Source of the DNA: Saprospiraceae bacterium
Lineage (GTDB): Bacteria > Bacteroidota > Bacteroidia > Chitinophagales > Saprospiraceae
Assembly (NCBI GenBank): GCA_019187225.1
Contig: JABAQQ010000041.1
Span: 62,001-126,000 of the forward strand
Length of the DNA: 64,000 nt
Direction: 5' to 3'
Shown here: one piece after another, positions 34,637 through 45,200 of the stretch
How positions within the stretch are numbered: the stretch's first letter is position 1
How the letters are laid out: each line of letters starts with the position of its first letter
The notes under the pieces: generated by a model
Told to the model about the DNA's origin: nothing
Databases searched by the model: none
What the model saw: the letters and a program-made list of their open reading frames with translations, nothing else
Translations under genes and position numbers: made by a program

Positions 34637-35896
34637 CTACCGGCCCAATACCAGTTTTTTCACTGCAAATTGCCGCCGCTCATTTTCCCAGTCCATGAGC
34701 CGGACAGTGTAAACGCCTGCAGGTAGTCCGGAAACACGCACAATGCCCTGGTCTTGAATGTTGTGTTGTTGAAAAACAATTTTACCCGAAAGGTCGGTCA
34801 TCACAAGCGAGGCTTGCCGTATATCACCTGGAAATTGAATTTGAAAAACCCCGCTTACCACAGGATTGGGGTATGCCGACCAGTTTTCCGCCTCATGTTC
34901 AGCTTCATCCACCGCCGATGTCTGGCAGACGAGAAACTCCAGCATGGTGGTCACATTCACCCAAAAAGTATCTATGTGCGGTACATACGCCGGTTGACTC
35001 GATTCGTAAATATTGGTGTGTCCACCGCCCGGAACCGGATGCAGGTTGTGTAACAAACCCACCGATTCCGCTTTCTGATGGACCAGACTGCTGCCTTCCA
35101 GAAACGCAAGGCCGGCAGCAAGACCGGAAACGAACGGTACCGTTTCATCAGCTGTCCCGTGAATGCTCACCACTGGAACATCATGGATATCCACCCAATC
35201 GCTCCGGTAGAGACCGCCCGACATATTCACCACCGCTTTTATGAAAGAAGGGTACGCCTGATTGGAGGCCGTACCGGTGTTGCCATTCAGACCGCCATTG
35301 GCATCTATGGCATTTTGGATGAAAGAAGGCACTACGTCGGCGCTGTCTAAAAAGCCCGCGTGTAAGGCTGCCACCGCACCGGCTGAATAACCGCCGATAA
35401 AAATATTGTCCGCATCGGCGCGGAAAAGATTGCTATTGTCGGCGTCGTCCCGGAAAAAGCGGACTGCCGCTTTCATGTCGTTGATTGCCCTGACAGCCTG
35501 GTCGAAAATCTTTATGGAATCGGGGAAGCCCAACACAAAAAACGGATACAGCCGGTACTGAACGGAAGCGGCTATGTAGCCTTTTTTTGCCAGCAGTTCG
35601 CACCACTTTTTCATATCGCCCTTGTCGCCGAAGATAAAACTGCCCCCGTGCGCTAATATCACCACCGGACGGGCGGAAAGGTTGTCGCCTTCAGGTTCGT
35701 AGATATCTATCGCCAGGTTGATCTGCTGGTTGAGTTGATTGGTATTGGCACCATAATTCACAGTCGTTTTTTTGACCGACGTAAAGACGTCATCCTTGTA
35801 CCGCGAGCCGTCGCAGCCGGGATTTTGAGCGGACAACGTTGAAAGGTTCGCCAGCAATAAAAACAGGACAGAAAAGGGTAGAATGATTTGTTTCAT
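34637..35896 (-). CDS. Secreted alpha/beta-hydrolase (carboxylesterase-like) with T9SS sorting domain
   Basis: 419 residues. Signal peptide ending LSTLSAQ, then an alpha/beta fold: PVVILAHGGSFIFGDKGD (oxyanion loop HGGSF), nucleophile elbow IGGYSAGAVAALHAG (Ser171), HGTADETVPF acid loop and catalytic His in GGGHTNIY. A C-terminal type IX sorting domain follows (SAYPNPVVSGVFQIQF...LPAGVYTVRLMDWENERRQFAVKKLVLGR). Likely releases acyl or feruloyl/acetyl groups from extracellular polymers. Confidence 0.88.
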   Translation of the reverse strand: MKQIILPFSVLFLLLANLSTLSAQNPGCDGSRYKDDVFTSVKKTTVNYGANTNQLNQQINLAIDIYEPEGDNLSARPVVILAHGGSFIFGDKGDMKKWCELLAKKGYIAASVQYRLYPFFVLGFPDSIKIFDQAVRAINDMKAAVRFFRDDADNSNLFRADADNIFIGGYSAGAVAALHAGFLDSADVVPSFIQNAIDANGGLNGNTGTASNQAYPSFIKAVVNMSGGLYRSDWVDIHDVPVVSIHGTADETVPFVSGLAAGLAFLEGSSLVHQKAESVGLLHNLHPVPGGGHTNIYESSQPAYVPHIDTFWVNVTTMLEFLVCQTSAVDEAEHEAENWSAYPNPVVSGVFQIQFPGDIRQASLVMTDLSGKIVFQQHNIQDQGIVRVSGLPAGVYTVRLMDWENERRQFAVKKLVLGR

Positions 35897-35974
35897 ACAA
35901 TTGAATTTAAAGCAAATGTAGACGGTTCAAATTAAGAACGTAAACAGATCGCCGGGTACTTGTTGGTATTTGGC

Positions 35975-36009
35975 AAAAAAACAGGCAGCCCCCCGGGGAA
36001 GGCTGCCTG
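35975..36009 (-). terminator. Intrinsic terminator after the DUF2911 gene
   Basis: 9-bp stem CAGGCAGCC (35982-35990 with 36001-36009), 10-nt loop, then a T run on the minus strand (35975-35980). Confidence 0.8.
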
Positions 36010-36056
36010 AAGAATATCATTTGACCGATTGCACAAACGCCTGGAGGCATCGGACT

Positions 36057-36084
36057 CAATCCGAAATCTGCAATCCGAAATCGA
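36057..36084. repeat. Four heptamer repeats (AATCCGA/AAATCTG type) after the DUF2911 gene
   Basis: Strict 7-nt period: CAATCCG and AAATCTG/AAATCGA alternate four times, starting 1 bp past the DUF2911 stop. The same word family occurs at 37079 and in inverse form at 37027 and 61946. Confidence 0.8.
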
Positions 36085-36085
36085 A

Positions 36086-36949
36086 TTATTTCATTCCGGC
36101 TTTCTTTTTCCACTCTGCAATGGATTTGTCGTTCATACGCGGATAGTCACTGTTGCCGTCGGCTTTGGCCAGTTCGGTGCTTTTTTCGGCTGTGGCAATG
36201 GCGTCTTTGTAGCGACCCAATTCGGCCTGGATGAGCGCTTTCTGGCGGACGATCCAGAATTTTTCGCCACCTTTTTCGAGAGATTTGTCTACCCATGCCA
36301 AGGCTTGCGCCATGTCTTTTTTCTCCTCGTAGTAGTAGCGTGCAGCAGCGTAGTAGGCGCCGGCAGATGGGCCGTCCAGCGTTGCTTTGATATCGGCCAT
36401 GACTTTCGAGTCTGTATCCACCGTGATGGGCACGACGACTTTGGTGTATTCCCAGCTGATCTCGAGATCCGCGCCGTTGTTGCGCAGGTTGTTGAAATTC
36501 ATGGTAAGAGTCTCAACGGCATCGCGCAGCGATTGTGCAGGAACGGTAACGCGGGCTGCCACGTCTTCTTCCTTATAATCTTTGCCGGGTGTACCCCAGA
36601 AATTGGTGTTTTTGTAGAAAATGACCGACCATTCTTTTTCACCCGGAATCGTGTAGAGGGCATAAGTGCCTTTCGGAAGTTTACCGCCGCCAACACTGGC
36701 ATCGTCGCTGAAAGTCACTTTGGTAGCAGCGTTAGCGCCGGTGCGCCACATTTCACCGAAAGGAACCAATTCGCCGAATATCTTGCGGCCTTTGGCGCTG
36801 GGGCGGGAATATTCCAGGTCTACTTTGATCAGGCCAACTTCCTGATTGACTTTGCAGACTGGGCTGGGTGCGGGGGTTTTGATCTGAGCGAGCGCCGGCG
36901 CGTATGCAACCAGCAAAAGGAGAGCAGTTAAATAGAAAAGTTTTTTCAT
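36086..36949 (-). CDS. DUF2911 family exported protein
   Basis: 287 residues from ATG 36949 (signal peptide MKKLFYLTALLLLVAYAPALAQ). DUF2911 core: VDLEYSRPSAKGRKIFGELVPFGEMWRTGANAATKVTFSDD, LPKGTYALYTIPGEKEWSVIFYKN and VETLTMNFNNLRNNGADLEISWEYTKVVVPI. After it a TPR-like helical tail (about 200-285: AYYAAARYYYEEKKDMAQALAWVDKSLE...). Common in Bacteroidota, function unknown. Upstream in-frame codons (to 37006) are not coding-like. Confidence 0.85.
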   Translation of the reverse strand: MKKLFYLTALLLLVAYAPALAQIKTPAPSPVCKVNQEVGLIKVDLEYSRPSAKGRKIFGELVPFGEMWRTGANAATKVTFSDDASVGGGKLPKGTYALYTIPGEKEWSVIFYKNTNFWGTPGKDYKEEDVAARVTVPAQSLRDAVETLTMNFNNLRNNGADLEISWEYTKVVVPITVDTDSKVMADIKATLDGPSAGAYYAAARYYYEEKKDMAQALAWVDKSLEKGGEKFWIVRQKALIQAELGRYKDAIATAEKSTELAKADGNSDYPRMNDKSIAEWKKKAGMK

Positions 36950-37026
36950 GTTGTAACAAAGTTTAGTGTCGTAACACAAACACAAGATGGGAAAAATGGT
37001 TGGCAAAGGTAAAATGATTGTTGATG

Positions 37027-37105
37027 GCAGATTACAGATTGCGAATTGTTAACTTATTTCCCGGCTGAGTATTTTTGCAAATCCGAAATCCGAAATCCGA
37101 AATCG
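37027..37105. repeat. Inverse pair of heptamer repeats upstream of the acetyltransferase gene
   Basis: Three copies of GCAGATT-like heptamers (37027-37047) face three perfect copies of AAATCCG plus a partial fourth (37079-37105). They flank 31 bp and end just before the ATG at 37110. The two halves are of complementary word type. Confidence 0.75.
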
Positions 37106-37109
37106 TCTA

Positions 37110-37562
37110 ATGCTCACTTTTTCCTGCCTGCCGTTTGGCCAACTCACGCCCTTTGAATTGTACGACATCATGGCGCTGCGCCAGGAAGTATTTATCGTGG
37201 AGCAAAATTGCCCCTACCTCGATGCAGATGGAAAAGACCTTGCCTCCTGGCACCTGATGGGGCGCAATGAAGCGGACCACCTCATTTGTTATACCCGGCT
37301 GCTTCCGGAAGGTGTGTCTTATAAAGGTTATGTTTCCATCGGACGGGTTGTTTCGTCGCCTTCGGCGCGGGGGACTGGCGCAGGCAGAATACTGATGCAG
37401 CGCAGCATCGAGATGTGCCGGCATTTGTTTGGCAATCAACCGATTAAAATTGGAGCACAATCGTACCTTGTAAAATTCTATGAAAGTTTCGGCTTCCAAT
37501 CCACCGGCGAGGAATACCTGGAAGATGGAATTCCGCATACCAAAATGATCCTTGGACACTGA
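37110..37562 (+). CDS. ElaA-like GNAT N-acetyltransferase
   Basis: 150 residues, cytoplasmic. ElaA marks: LTPFELYDIMALRQEVFIVEQNCPYLDADGKD, acetyl-CoA loop VVSSPSARGTGAGRILM and the final VKFYESFGFQSTGEEYLEDGIPHTKM. Substrate unknown. It follows the heptamer repeats with no room for a longer leader. Confidence 0.88.
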   Translation: MLTFSCLPFGQLTPFELYDIMALRQEVFIVEQNCPYLDADGKDLASWHLMGRNEADHLICYTRLLPEGVSYKGYVSIGRVVSSPSARGTGAGRILMQRSIEMCRHLFGNQPIKIGAQSYLVKFYESFGFQSTGEEYLEDGIPHTKMILGH

Positions 37563-37585
37563 TTCCATTTCCGTCTGGTCCTCTC

Positions 37586-37613
37586 AACCGGCCAACCCTT
37601 CAACCCGTTAACC
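37586..37613 (+). repeat. Four AACC-based octamer repeats upstream of the phosphatase gene
   Basis: AACC recurs at exactly 8-nt steps (37586, 37594, 37602, 37610) in the 58-bp gap between the acetyltransferase and phosphatase genes, a period-8 relative of the heptamer loci. Confidence 0.65.
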
Positions 37614-37620
37614 TTCATTT

Positions 37621-38313
37621 ATGCCAAAATTTGCTATTTCCGACATTCACGGCTGCCGCAAGACTTTCCTGGCGCTGCTCGACAAGATCGCTTTTTCAAA
37701 AGGAGATCAATTATACCTGCTCGGCGATTATGTGGACAGGGGCCCCGACTCGAAAGGCGTGCTCGACGAGATTTTTAATTTGCAAAAAAACGGCTATGCC
37801 GTGCACTGCCTGCGCGGCAACCACGAAGAAATTCTCCTGCGTTCGCTCTACGACCCCGTAGGACTGGAAAACTGGTTGCTGACCGATGGCAAAAAAACAA
37901 TGGACAGTTTTGGCGTCGAAGTGACGTCCGACATACCGGATACCTATCTGGATTTTATACGCGAACTGGATTATTACTTCGAGGTGGATGAATACATTCT
38001 TGTGCATGCCGGGCTCAATTTCAATTTATACGATCCACTGGAAGACCAACGCGATCTGCTGATCATTCGCAGGTGGTACGATTTTATCCGTTATGACTGG
38101 CTGGGGCAACGCATCGTCCTGCATGGCCATACGCCTATGCCGTATTATGACATTGAAGAACAACGCCTTCATTTGGGACAAAACCGGTATCTGGACCTCG
38201 ATGCAGGATGTGTTTATACCGGCAGCGACCGCCCCGACCGCATGGGTCTGGGACATTTGTGCGCGTTTGATATGACCAACCGGATGCTGATGTTTCAGAA
38301 AAATGTGGAATAA
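37621..38313 (+). CDS. Calcineurin-like metallophosphoesterase (PP2A/diadenosine-tetraphosphatase-like)
   Basis: 230 residues. All metal-site motifs are present: SDIHGCRKT (Asp8, His10), GDYVDRGPDSKGV, RGNHEEILLR, VHAGL and HGHTPMP. Members act as Ser/Thr protein phosphatases or hydrolyse Ap4A in the cytoplasm; these options cannot be separated here. Confidence 0.9.
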   Translation: MPKFAISDIHGCRKTFLALLDKIAFSKGDQLYLLGDYVDRGPDSKGVLDEIFNLQKNGYAVHCLRGNHEEILLRSLYDPVGLENWLLTDGKKTMDSFGVEVTSDIPDTYLDFIRELDYYFEVDEYILVHAGLNFNLYDPLEDQRDLLIIRRWYDFIRYDWLGQRIVLHGHTPMPYYDIEEQRLHLGQNRYLDLDAGCVYTGSDRPDRMGLGHLCAFDMTNRMLMFQKNVE

Positions 38314-38399
38314 ACCGGGAGTTTTTGCCGGAAGCGTTTTCCGCATTGTGGTCTGGGGCGAATCCATCGGCGGCATAAATAAGGGTACAGGATTAAAGA

Positions 38400-38449
38400 G
38401 TTTGAGGGTTTCAGGTTTATGTGAAACCAAAACGCTGAAACCCTCAAAC
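38400..38449. repeat. 15-bp inverted repeat between convergent genes
   Basis: Arms 38400-38414 and 38435-38449 (GTTTGAGGGTTTCAG) are exact complements with a 20-nt loop, overlapping the last 6 bp of the tocopherol-cyclase-like gene. It can act as a terminator for both converging genes, though no T run follows. Confidence 0.7.
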
Positions 38450-39418
38450 CAATATTTCCACCTGGCCGGCGACTTCCAGCCCGGCGTTTCTGCCTGTGCC
38501 TTCAAAAATACGGCGATCGTTTTCCAACAACTCCGCCTGCACTTCGGCCTGCAGGCTTTCGTTGATCTTTCCCGTCATTTCACCGGAAATGGGCGATTTC
38601 AACGCCGTGCCGGGCGCTTGTTTTGCCAGCAAACGCAGTTCCGTTTTGGGGTTTTTAAAAATCAATTCCACATGTTCATCGCTGATTACCAAAAACTTGC
38701 GTGCACCGGTATACGTTGCGAAGCGAAATAAGCGACCGTCGAGCCAAAAGCCGCTGATAAAACCGATGAAATAACTGCCCAACCAGGGTATGTGCGCCAC
38801 CGAAGCCATCAACGAGGCCCGGTCGTGCGCATCAAAATGATTGGTTTGCATCCAGACGTAGGCGCGCGGGAACGACCGACCCCAGTCTTTCTCGATATAG
38901 CCCTTGCCGTTGGAGAAATCAATTTCTTCCTTTCCGATTTTCAATTTCCCCTCCAAAGTATGATGCAAGCTCACAATACCGTGAAAACACTCCATGAACG
39001 GTACAAACGAATACCAGCCCATGATGCCGGGCGCGCCGAGCATTTTCGGCCAGGGAGACGTATTTTGAAAGCTTATTTCGCCGGAAATACCCGGCAGATC
39101 GAGGCTGATCTTCTCCTGGGAAAACGTATTATTTCCTACTGCAACTTCAAAGCACCGCGCCGCCGGTCGAAAATCATCCGCCGGAAAACGGTGATACTGC
39201 GCCCGGCAGGCTTTACCATCCATGACCTGGACGAACGCGTGTTGTCTGCCGTTTTCATCCATGGATATACCCGGAATAAACGCCATGGCATGCCGCTCGT
39301 CGGGCGAAACGGCCTTGAAATACCAGCCTTCAAAGTAGCGGCGGGTGCGACCCCAGCCGTGGTATTCGTCGGGATACCAGGTCGCACGCAGGCGTCTGAC
39401 GAGGTTAGAAGGTATCAT
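38444..39418 (-). CDS. Tocopherol-cyclase-like family protein
   Basis: 324 residues. Typical features of the family: [23 protein letters not shown] near the N-terminus, [26 protein letters not shown], and [23 protein letters not shown] in the middle. The plant enzyme (VTE1) closes the chromanol ring of tocopherols; bacterial members are less defined and often probably lipocalin-like lipid-binding or cyclase proteins. Tocopherol synthesis is not expected in this organism. Its start overlaps the aroC stop by 4 bp (translational coupling). Confidence 0.75.
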   Translation of the reverse strand: MIPSNLVRRLRATWYPDEYHGWGRTRRYFEGWYFKAVSPDERHAMAFIPGISMDENGRQHAFVQVMDGKACRAQYHRFPADDFRPAARCFEVAVGNNTFSQEKISLDLPGISGEISFQNTSPWPKMLGAPGIMGWYSFVPFMECFHGIVSLHHTLEGKLKIGKEEIDFSNGKGYIEKDWGRSFPRAYVWMQTNHFDAHDRASLMASVAHIPWLGSYFIGFISGFWLDGRLFRFATYTGARKFLVISDEHVELIFKNPKTELRLLAKQAPGTALKSPISGEMTGKINESLQAEVQAELLENDRRIFEGTGRNAGLEVAGQVEILV

Positions 39419-40551
39419 GGTTGGAAGGTTTCAAGGTTGCTGACACGGTGGCGGAGAAAATGATCAGCCAATACAAGCGCGGCCATAGCCTCTACGATCG
39501 GAACAGCCCGCGGAACCACACAGGGATCGTGGCGACCCTTGCCTTTCACCGTGACCGGCTCGCCCGAGGCGTTCACCGATTCCTGGTCGCGCATGATGGT
39601 GGCAACCGGCTTGAACGCCACGCGGAAATAAATATCCATCCCATTGGAGATGCCCCCCTGAATGCCGCCGGAAAAGTTGGTGACGGTGGAGGGTGGAGGG
39701 TGGAGGGTAGAGGGTGCCAAGCCTTCTACCTTCAACCCTCCACCCTCTACCCTGAAAAGGTCATTGTGCTCGCTGCCCAGCATCTTCACTCCTTCGAAGC
39801 CGGAGCCATATTCGAAACCTTTGGCTGCATTGATGCTCAACATTGCTTTTCCGAGGTCGGCGTGAAGTTTGTCGAATACCGGCTCGCCGAGGCCGGGCGG
39901 ATAGCCGCGCACCACGCCGGTGATGACACCCCCAATAGTATCGCCCGCTTTGCGCACTTTTTTAATAAAGCGGATCATTTTTTCGGCCATGGCAGGATCG
40001 GGGCACCGAATATCATTGTTTTCAGTGAGTGAAAGATCGAGTTCGGAGTAGTTTCGCTTCAGTTCCAGGTGACCAACCTGACTTACATAAGCCTGTATTT
40101 CAATACCTTGTGTTTTCAAAAGCAATTTTGCCAAAGCGCCGGCTGCCACACGCGCCGCCGTTTCGCGGGCACTGCTGCGGCCTCCGCCCCTGTAGTCACG
40201 ATGACCGTATTTGGCTTGCCAGGTGTAGTCGGCATGGCTGGGCCGAAAGGCTGTGGCAAGGTGGTCGTAATCACGGCTGCGCTGATCTTCGTTGGGGATG
40301 AGGAAAGCAACAGGCGTACCGGTCGTTTTTCCTTCGAACACGCCGCTCAGTACCTGCACCGTATCGCTTTCCTTGCGTTGGGTCACAATGGCGCTCTGTC
40401 CCGGCCGGCGTCGGTCGAGCTCGCGCTGAATAAAGTCGAGGTCAAAATCCAGACCTGCCGGGCAGCCGTCCACAATGCAGCCGATGGCAGCGCCATGCGA
40501 TTCGCCGAAGGTGGTGATGCGGAAGAGAGAGCCGAATGAGTTGCCGGGCAT
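39415..40551 (-). CDS. aroC: Chorismate synthase, with an in-frame repeat insertion
   Basis: 378 residues from the ATG at 40551 ([20 protein letters not shown]). All family motifs are present: [54 protein letters not shown] and a final [18 protein letters not shown]. It makes chorismate from EPSP with reduced FMN. About 22 extra residues ([10 protein letters not shown]...HPPPST) come from a heptamer-repeat hairpin between LFR and TNFSGG; the length is a multiple of three, so the protein stays in frame. Divergent from trpB2, with which it may share control. Confidence 0.93.
   Translation of the reverse strand: MPGNSFGSLFRITTFGESHGAAIGCIVDGCPAGLDFDLDFIQRELDRRRPGQSAIVTQRKESDTVQVLSGVFEGKTTGTPVAFLIPNEDQRSRDYDHLATAFRPSHADYTWQAKYGHRDYRGGGRSSARETAARVAAGALAKLLLKTQGIEIQAYVSQVGHLELKRNYSELDLSLTENNDIRCPDPAMAEKMIRFIKKVRKAGDTIGGVITGVVRGYPPGLGEPVFDKLHADLGKAMLSINAAKGFEYGSGFEGVKMLGSEHNDLFRVEGGGLKVEGLAPSTLHPPPSTVTNFSGGIQGGISNGMDIYFRVAFKPVATIMRDQESVNASGEPVTVKGKGRHDPCVVPRAVPIVEAMAALVLADHFLRHRVSNLETFQP
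39685..39756. repeat. Heptamer-repeat hairpin inside aroC
   Basis: 72 bp: four copies of GGTGGAG (one changed to GGTAGAG) followed by five reverse-type heptamers (CCCTCCA, CCCTCTA and variants). Exact 7-nt period; the two halves pair as a hairpin. 72 is divisible by 3, so aroC is kept open. Confidence 0.85.
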
Positions 40552-40758
40552 AAGGGTAAAAAGAGGGTGGAAAATGAGTGAAAAACGAAGCAAATAACGT
40601 TCATTTGGGGATTTAGAATAAGCCTTCGACCGAATTATCTGTCTTTTCGGATTTTTGATCTCATTTTTTTCCTACAAAAATTACTGTTTTTTTAGCGCTT
40701 TCGCCATTTTTACCCTCTTTTTCTGCATATTTTCACTTCACCAACATTTTCCACACCG

Positions 40759-42129
40759 ATGAAGCATCGCAAATTTCTGCTCGCCGAAACCGATATTCCC
40801 ACCCACTGGTACAACATCGTGGCCGACATGCCCAACAAGCCCCTTCCGCCGCTTCACCCCGGTACGAAAGAACCCATCGGGCCGGAAGCATTGATGCCTC
40901 TGTTTCCAATGGAACTTATCAAACAGGAAGTCACCGGAGAAAAATGGGTAGAGATACCCGATGAGGTACGCGATCTCTACACGTTGTGGCGTCCTTCCCC
41001 TCTTTACCGGGCCTATGAGTTTGAAAAATTACTTGGCACTGATTGTAAAATTTACTACAAATACGAAGGTGTCAGCCCTTCCGGCTCCCACAAACCCAAT
41101 ACCGCTGTGCCGCAGGCCTATTACAACAAACAGGAGGGCGTGAAACGCATCACCACCGAGACAGGCGCCGGGCAGTGGGGTAGCGCACTGAGTTTCGCCT
41201 GCAACCACTTCGGCATCGAATGCGAAGTGTACATGGTGAAGATCAGTTACGAACAAAAGCCCTACCGCAAACTGCTGATGAATACCTGGGGCGCTAAAGT
41301 GTTTGCCAGTCCCACCAACCTGACCAATGCCGGCCGTCAGATTCTCGCCCAGGACCCAAACTCGCCCGGCAGTCTCGGCATCGCCATTTCCGAAGCGGTG
41401 GAACGCGCCGCGATGAACGACGATACCAAATACGCGCTCGGTTCCGTGCTCAACCACGTGCTGATGCACCAGACCATTGTTGGACAGGAAGCGCTGAAAC
41501 AAATGGAAATGGCCGGCGATATGCCCGATATTGTGGTGGCGCCATTCGGCGGCGGCTCCAATTTTGCCGGACTTACTTTTCCTTTTCTGCGCCTGAATCT
41601 GGAAGAAGGCAGGAACATACGCGCCATCGCAGCCGAACCGGCCTCCTGTCCCAAACTCACCCGTGGCGTTTTCCGCTATGATTTTGGTGATACGGTGGGC
41701 ATGACGCCTCTGTTGCCAATGTTCACCCTGGGGCACAAATTCGTGCCTTCCCCCATCCATGCCGGCGGATTGCGCTACCATGGCGCAGGGGTGATCGTTA
41801 GCCAGTTATTGCACGATAAACTTATTGAAGCACAAGCGGTTATGCAAAAAGAGTGTTTTCAGGCAGGCGTGGATTTTGCCAAAGCCGAAGGCATCCTGCC
41901 GGCACCGGAGGCAACGCATGCACTGGCAACGGTGGTACGCGAGGTACAAAAAGCCCGCGAGGAAGGCCGCCCCAAAACAATCCTTTTCAACCTGTGCGGA
42001 CACGGTTATTTCGACATGTCGGCTTATCAGCAGTATTTTGAAGGAAAGATCGTGGATCACGAACTCACGGCAGCGGACATCGAAGCACTTATTGCAGAGA
42101 TTGATACGCCGGAGATTTTGGAAGCTTGA
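40759..42129 (+). CDS. trpB2: Tryptophan synthase beta chain, TrpB2 type
   Basis: 456 residues, longer than the alpha-associated TrpB1 (about 400). PLP lysine in EGVSPSGSHKPNTA (Lys112), GAGQWGSALSFACNHFG, and the phosphate-binding GGGSNF; the extended N-terminus (FLLAETDIPTHWYNIVADMP) and KPYRKLLMNTWGAKV are TrpB2-specific. It condenses indole and serine to tryptophan without TrpA. Sits head to head with aroC, so aromatic amino-acid genes are grouped. Confidence 0.93.
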   Translation: MKHRKFLLAETDIPTHWYNIVADMPNKPLPPLHPGTKEPIGPEALMPLFPMELIKQEVTGEKWVEIPDEVRDLYTLWRPSPLYRAYEFEKLLGTDCKIYYKYEGVSPSGSHKPNTAVPQAYYNKQEGVKRITTETGAGQWGSALSFACNHFGIECEVYMVKISYEQKPYRKLLMNTWGAKVFASPTNLTNAGRQILAQDPNSPGSLGIAISEAVERAAMNDDTKYALGSVLNHVLMHQTIVGQEALKQMEMAGDMPDIVVAPFGGGSNFAGLTFPFLRLNLEEGRNIRAIAAEPASCPKLTRGVFRYDFGDTVGMTPLLPMFTLGHKFVPSPIHAGGLRYHGAGVIVSQLLHDKLIEAQAVMQKECFQAGVDFAKAEGILPAPEATHALATVVREVQKAREEGRPKTILFNLCGHGYFDMSAYQQYFEGKIVDHELTAADIEALIAEIDTPEILEA

Positions 42130-42219
42130 CTGAGAAGGAGCAGCAGTTTTGTTATTTTCACCGCTGGTAAGTAACCCGGCATTGTACTGTGCCCGCTTGT
42201 TTGAAAATAAATTTATCGC

Positions 42220-45200
42220 ATGAAAATAACAACTGCTCTGCTTCGCTCCTTCATCGCTTCAACCCTTATTCAGATTACTATTCCTTGTTTTGGCCAAATT
42301 ACCTTTCCGAAAGCGGCGCCTTCCGACGAAAGACCGGCGCTGTTCGCTTTCACCAATGCCACTATTTATGTGGATTACAAAACCCGCATTGAAGGCGCCA
42401 CCTTACTTATTCGCGACGGGAAAGTGGAAGTCTGTGGCCTTAAGGTCATCATTCCAAACGGCGCCGTAGTGACCGACTGCACAGGAAAAACAATTTACCC
42501 GGCATTTATTGATCTGTATGCCACCGACTTTGGCCTGCCGGTTCCTCCGTCCCCGGCCGGAGGAGGGGGAGCGCAGGGAGGTGGACCCGGACAACGCCCG
42601 CCACAACCTTTGTCCAATAAAAAGGGGCCGTTCTCCTGGAATGAAGCGCTCAAACCAGAATACAGCGCTGCCGAAGTATTCTCTACCGATGCCAAGGCCG
42701 CGGAGGAATGGCGCAAGGTCGGCTTCGGCGCCGTTTTGACCCATCGGGCCGACGGTATTTCGCGCGGTACGGGCGCTTTCGTGACTTTAGCGGATGATCA
42801 GGAACACGAGACCATTCTGACAACTCAGGCTGCTCACTTTCTCTCATTCAGAAAAGGAACGAGCACACAGAATTATCCTTCCTCACTCATGGGGTGCATT
42901 GCACTTATACGCCAAACCTATCTGGACGGACAATGGTACAAGACTGAAGGTTATAAAGAAGAGCGCAACCTTTCGCTGGAAGCCTGGAATGCCGCCCAAA
43001 GCCTGCCCCAAATCTTTGAAGCAGGCGACAAGCTCGACGTGCTGCGCATCGCTCAGATCGGCAAAGAATTCAACGTCAAATACCTCATCAAAACGGCTGG
43101 CGATGAATACCAACGCCTCGATGCGATCAAAGCAAGCGGCCATACACTTCTTGTGCCGCTTGCTTTTCCTGAGAACTACGATGTGAAAGAACCTTATACT
43201 GCCCTGAATATTCAGTTGAAAGACCTGAAACATTGGGAAATGGCTCCGTCCAATCCCGGCCGCCTGGAAGCAGCGGGTATTCCTTTCGCACTAACTACGG
43301 CGGGCTTGAAAGACAAAAGCAAGTTTTGGGACAATCTGCGCAAAGCAATTGAATATGGCCTTTCGGAACAAACGGCTTTGCAGGCCCTGACCTATCACCC
43401 GGCAAATTTCATCGGCTTATACGCCCTCTCCGCCGGTAGCCAGGGGGTTGCCGTCGGAAGCCTCGAGCCGGGCAAAATCGCTAACTTCGTCATTACCTCC
43501 GGCAATATTTTTCAAAAAGATACAAAGATCCTTCAAAACTGGACACAGGGTAAACCACTCGAAGTTACAGCTCCCAATTACTTCACCGCCAACCCTGGCC
43601 GCCTTGGCACCTATAAACTCCAGGTCGGCAAAGAATCCTATACCCTCTTGTTAAAAGGAAAACCTGAAGCGCCGGATGCACAGGTCATGAAAGCCGACAG
43701 TTCCAAAGTCAAAGCCAATCTCACTGCAACTGCAGCCGGCCTTGTCACACTCTCTTTTCAGCCAGATACCGTGAACAAAGGTTATATCGAACTTTCCGGC
43801 ACAGCCGACACAAAGGAATGGACGGGCCGTGGAACCTTACCCAATGGCGCCTGGACCGACTGGCGCGCTGAATTCCTGGCGCCCACAGGGCCGGACAAGC
43901 CTACCAAACAAAACCCCGTCGTAGAGCCAACGGTCGGAGAGGTCATTTATCCTTTCACCGCATTTGGCTGGAAGACAAAACCCAAAGCGGAAACAATGTT
44001 GATCCAAAACGCTACCGTCTGGACAAATGAAAAAGACGGTATCGTGCAGAACTGCGATGTGCTGATCTCTAATGGAAAAATTCAAAAGATCGGTCGCCAA
44101 TTGCCGGTGCAGGATAACGCTTTGCTTGTGGATGGCACCGGAAAACACCTGACCGCAGGTATCATAGACGAACATTCGCACATCGCTGTCAGCCGTTCGG
44201 TCAACGAGGGTACACAAGAATCGAGCGCGGAGGTACGCATCGGCGACGTCCTCGATGCCGAAGACATCGACATCTACCGTCAACTTGCAGGTGGCGTCAC
44301 AAGCAGCCACCTACTGCACGGTTCGGCCAACCCGATCGGCGGCCAAACCCAACTCATTAAATTGCGCTGGGGCGCCACGCCGGAAGAGTTGAAATTCCAG
44401 AACTGGCCTGGCTTTATCAAATTTGCCCTCGGCGAAAACGTGAAGCAAAGCAATTGGGGCGACAACAATCGCACCCGCTACCCGCAGACACGCATGGGCG
44501 TGGAGCAAACCTATGTGGATTACTTCACCCGCGCACAGGAATACGGAAAGGAGCGAAAACCCGGTAAGGCTTACCGGAAGGACCTCGAACTGGAAGCTTT
44601 GCTTGAAATACTGGAATCGAAGCGTTTTATCACCTGCCACTCTTACGTGCAATCCGAAATCACTATGATGATGCGTGTGGCGGAAAAATTTGGATTCAAA
44701 CTCAACACCTTCACCCACATACTCGAAGGTTATAAAGTAGCCGATAAAATGGCGAAACACGGCGCAGGCGGTTCGTCGTTCAGCGACTGGTGGGCATACA
44801 AATATGAGGTGTATGAAGCCATTCCATACAACGCCAAGATGATGGCCGACCGGGGTGTACTCGTCGCTATCAATTCCGACGACGCTGAAATGGCGCGCCG
44901 CCTCAACCAGGAAGCCGCTAAATCAGTACTGTACGGTGGCATGAAAGAGGAAGATGCCTGGAAAATGGTGACCCTCAATCCCGCCAAACTCCTGCACGTG
45001 GACGACCGCGTAGGGAGCATCAAGATCGGAAAGGACGCCGACCTCGTACTGTGGAACGAAAATCCACTATCGGTCTATGCCCGCGCCGAAAAAACCTGGG
45101 TAGACGGCATATTGTATTTCGACCGTCAGGAAGACGCCCGGCTGCAGGAAGAAGTAGAGCGGGAACGCGCCCGTATCATTCAGAAATTGCAGGCAACGCC

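Noticed and set aside
34415-34726. 103-codon plus-strand ORF between murB and the esterase
   Set aside because: It crosses a strong terminator and runs into the esterase gene on the other strand.
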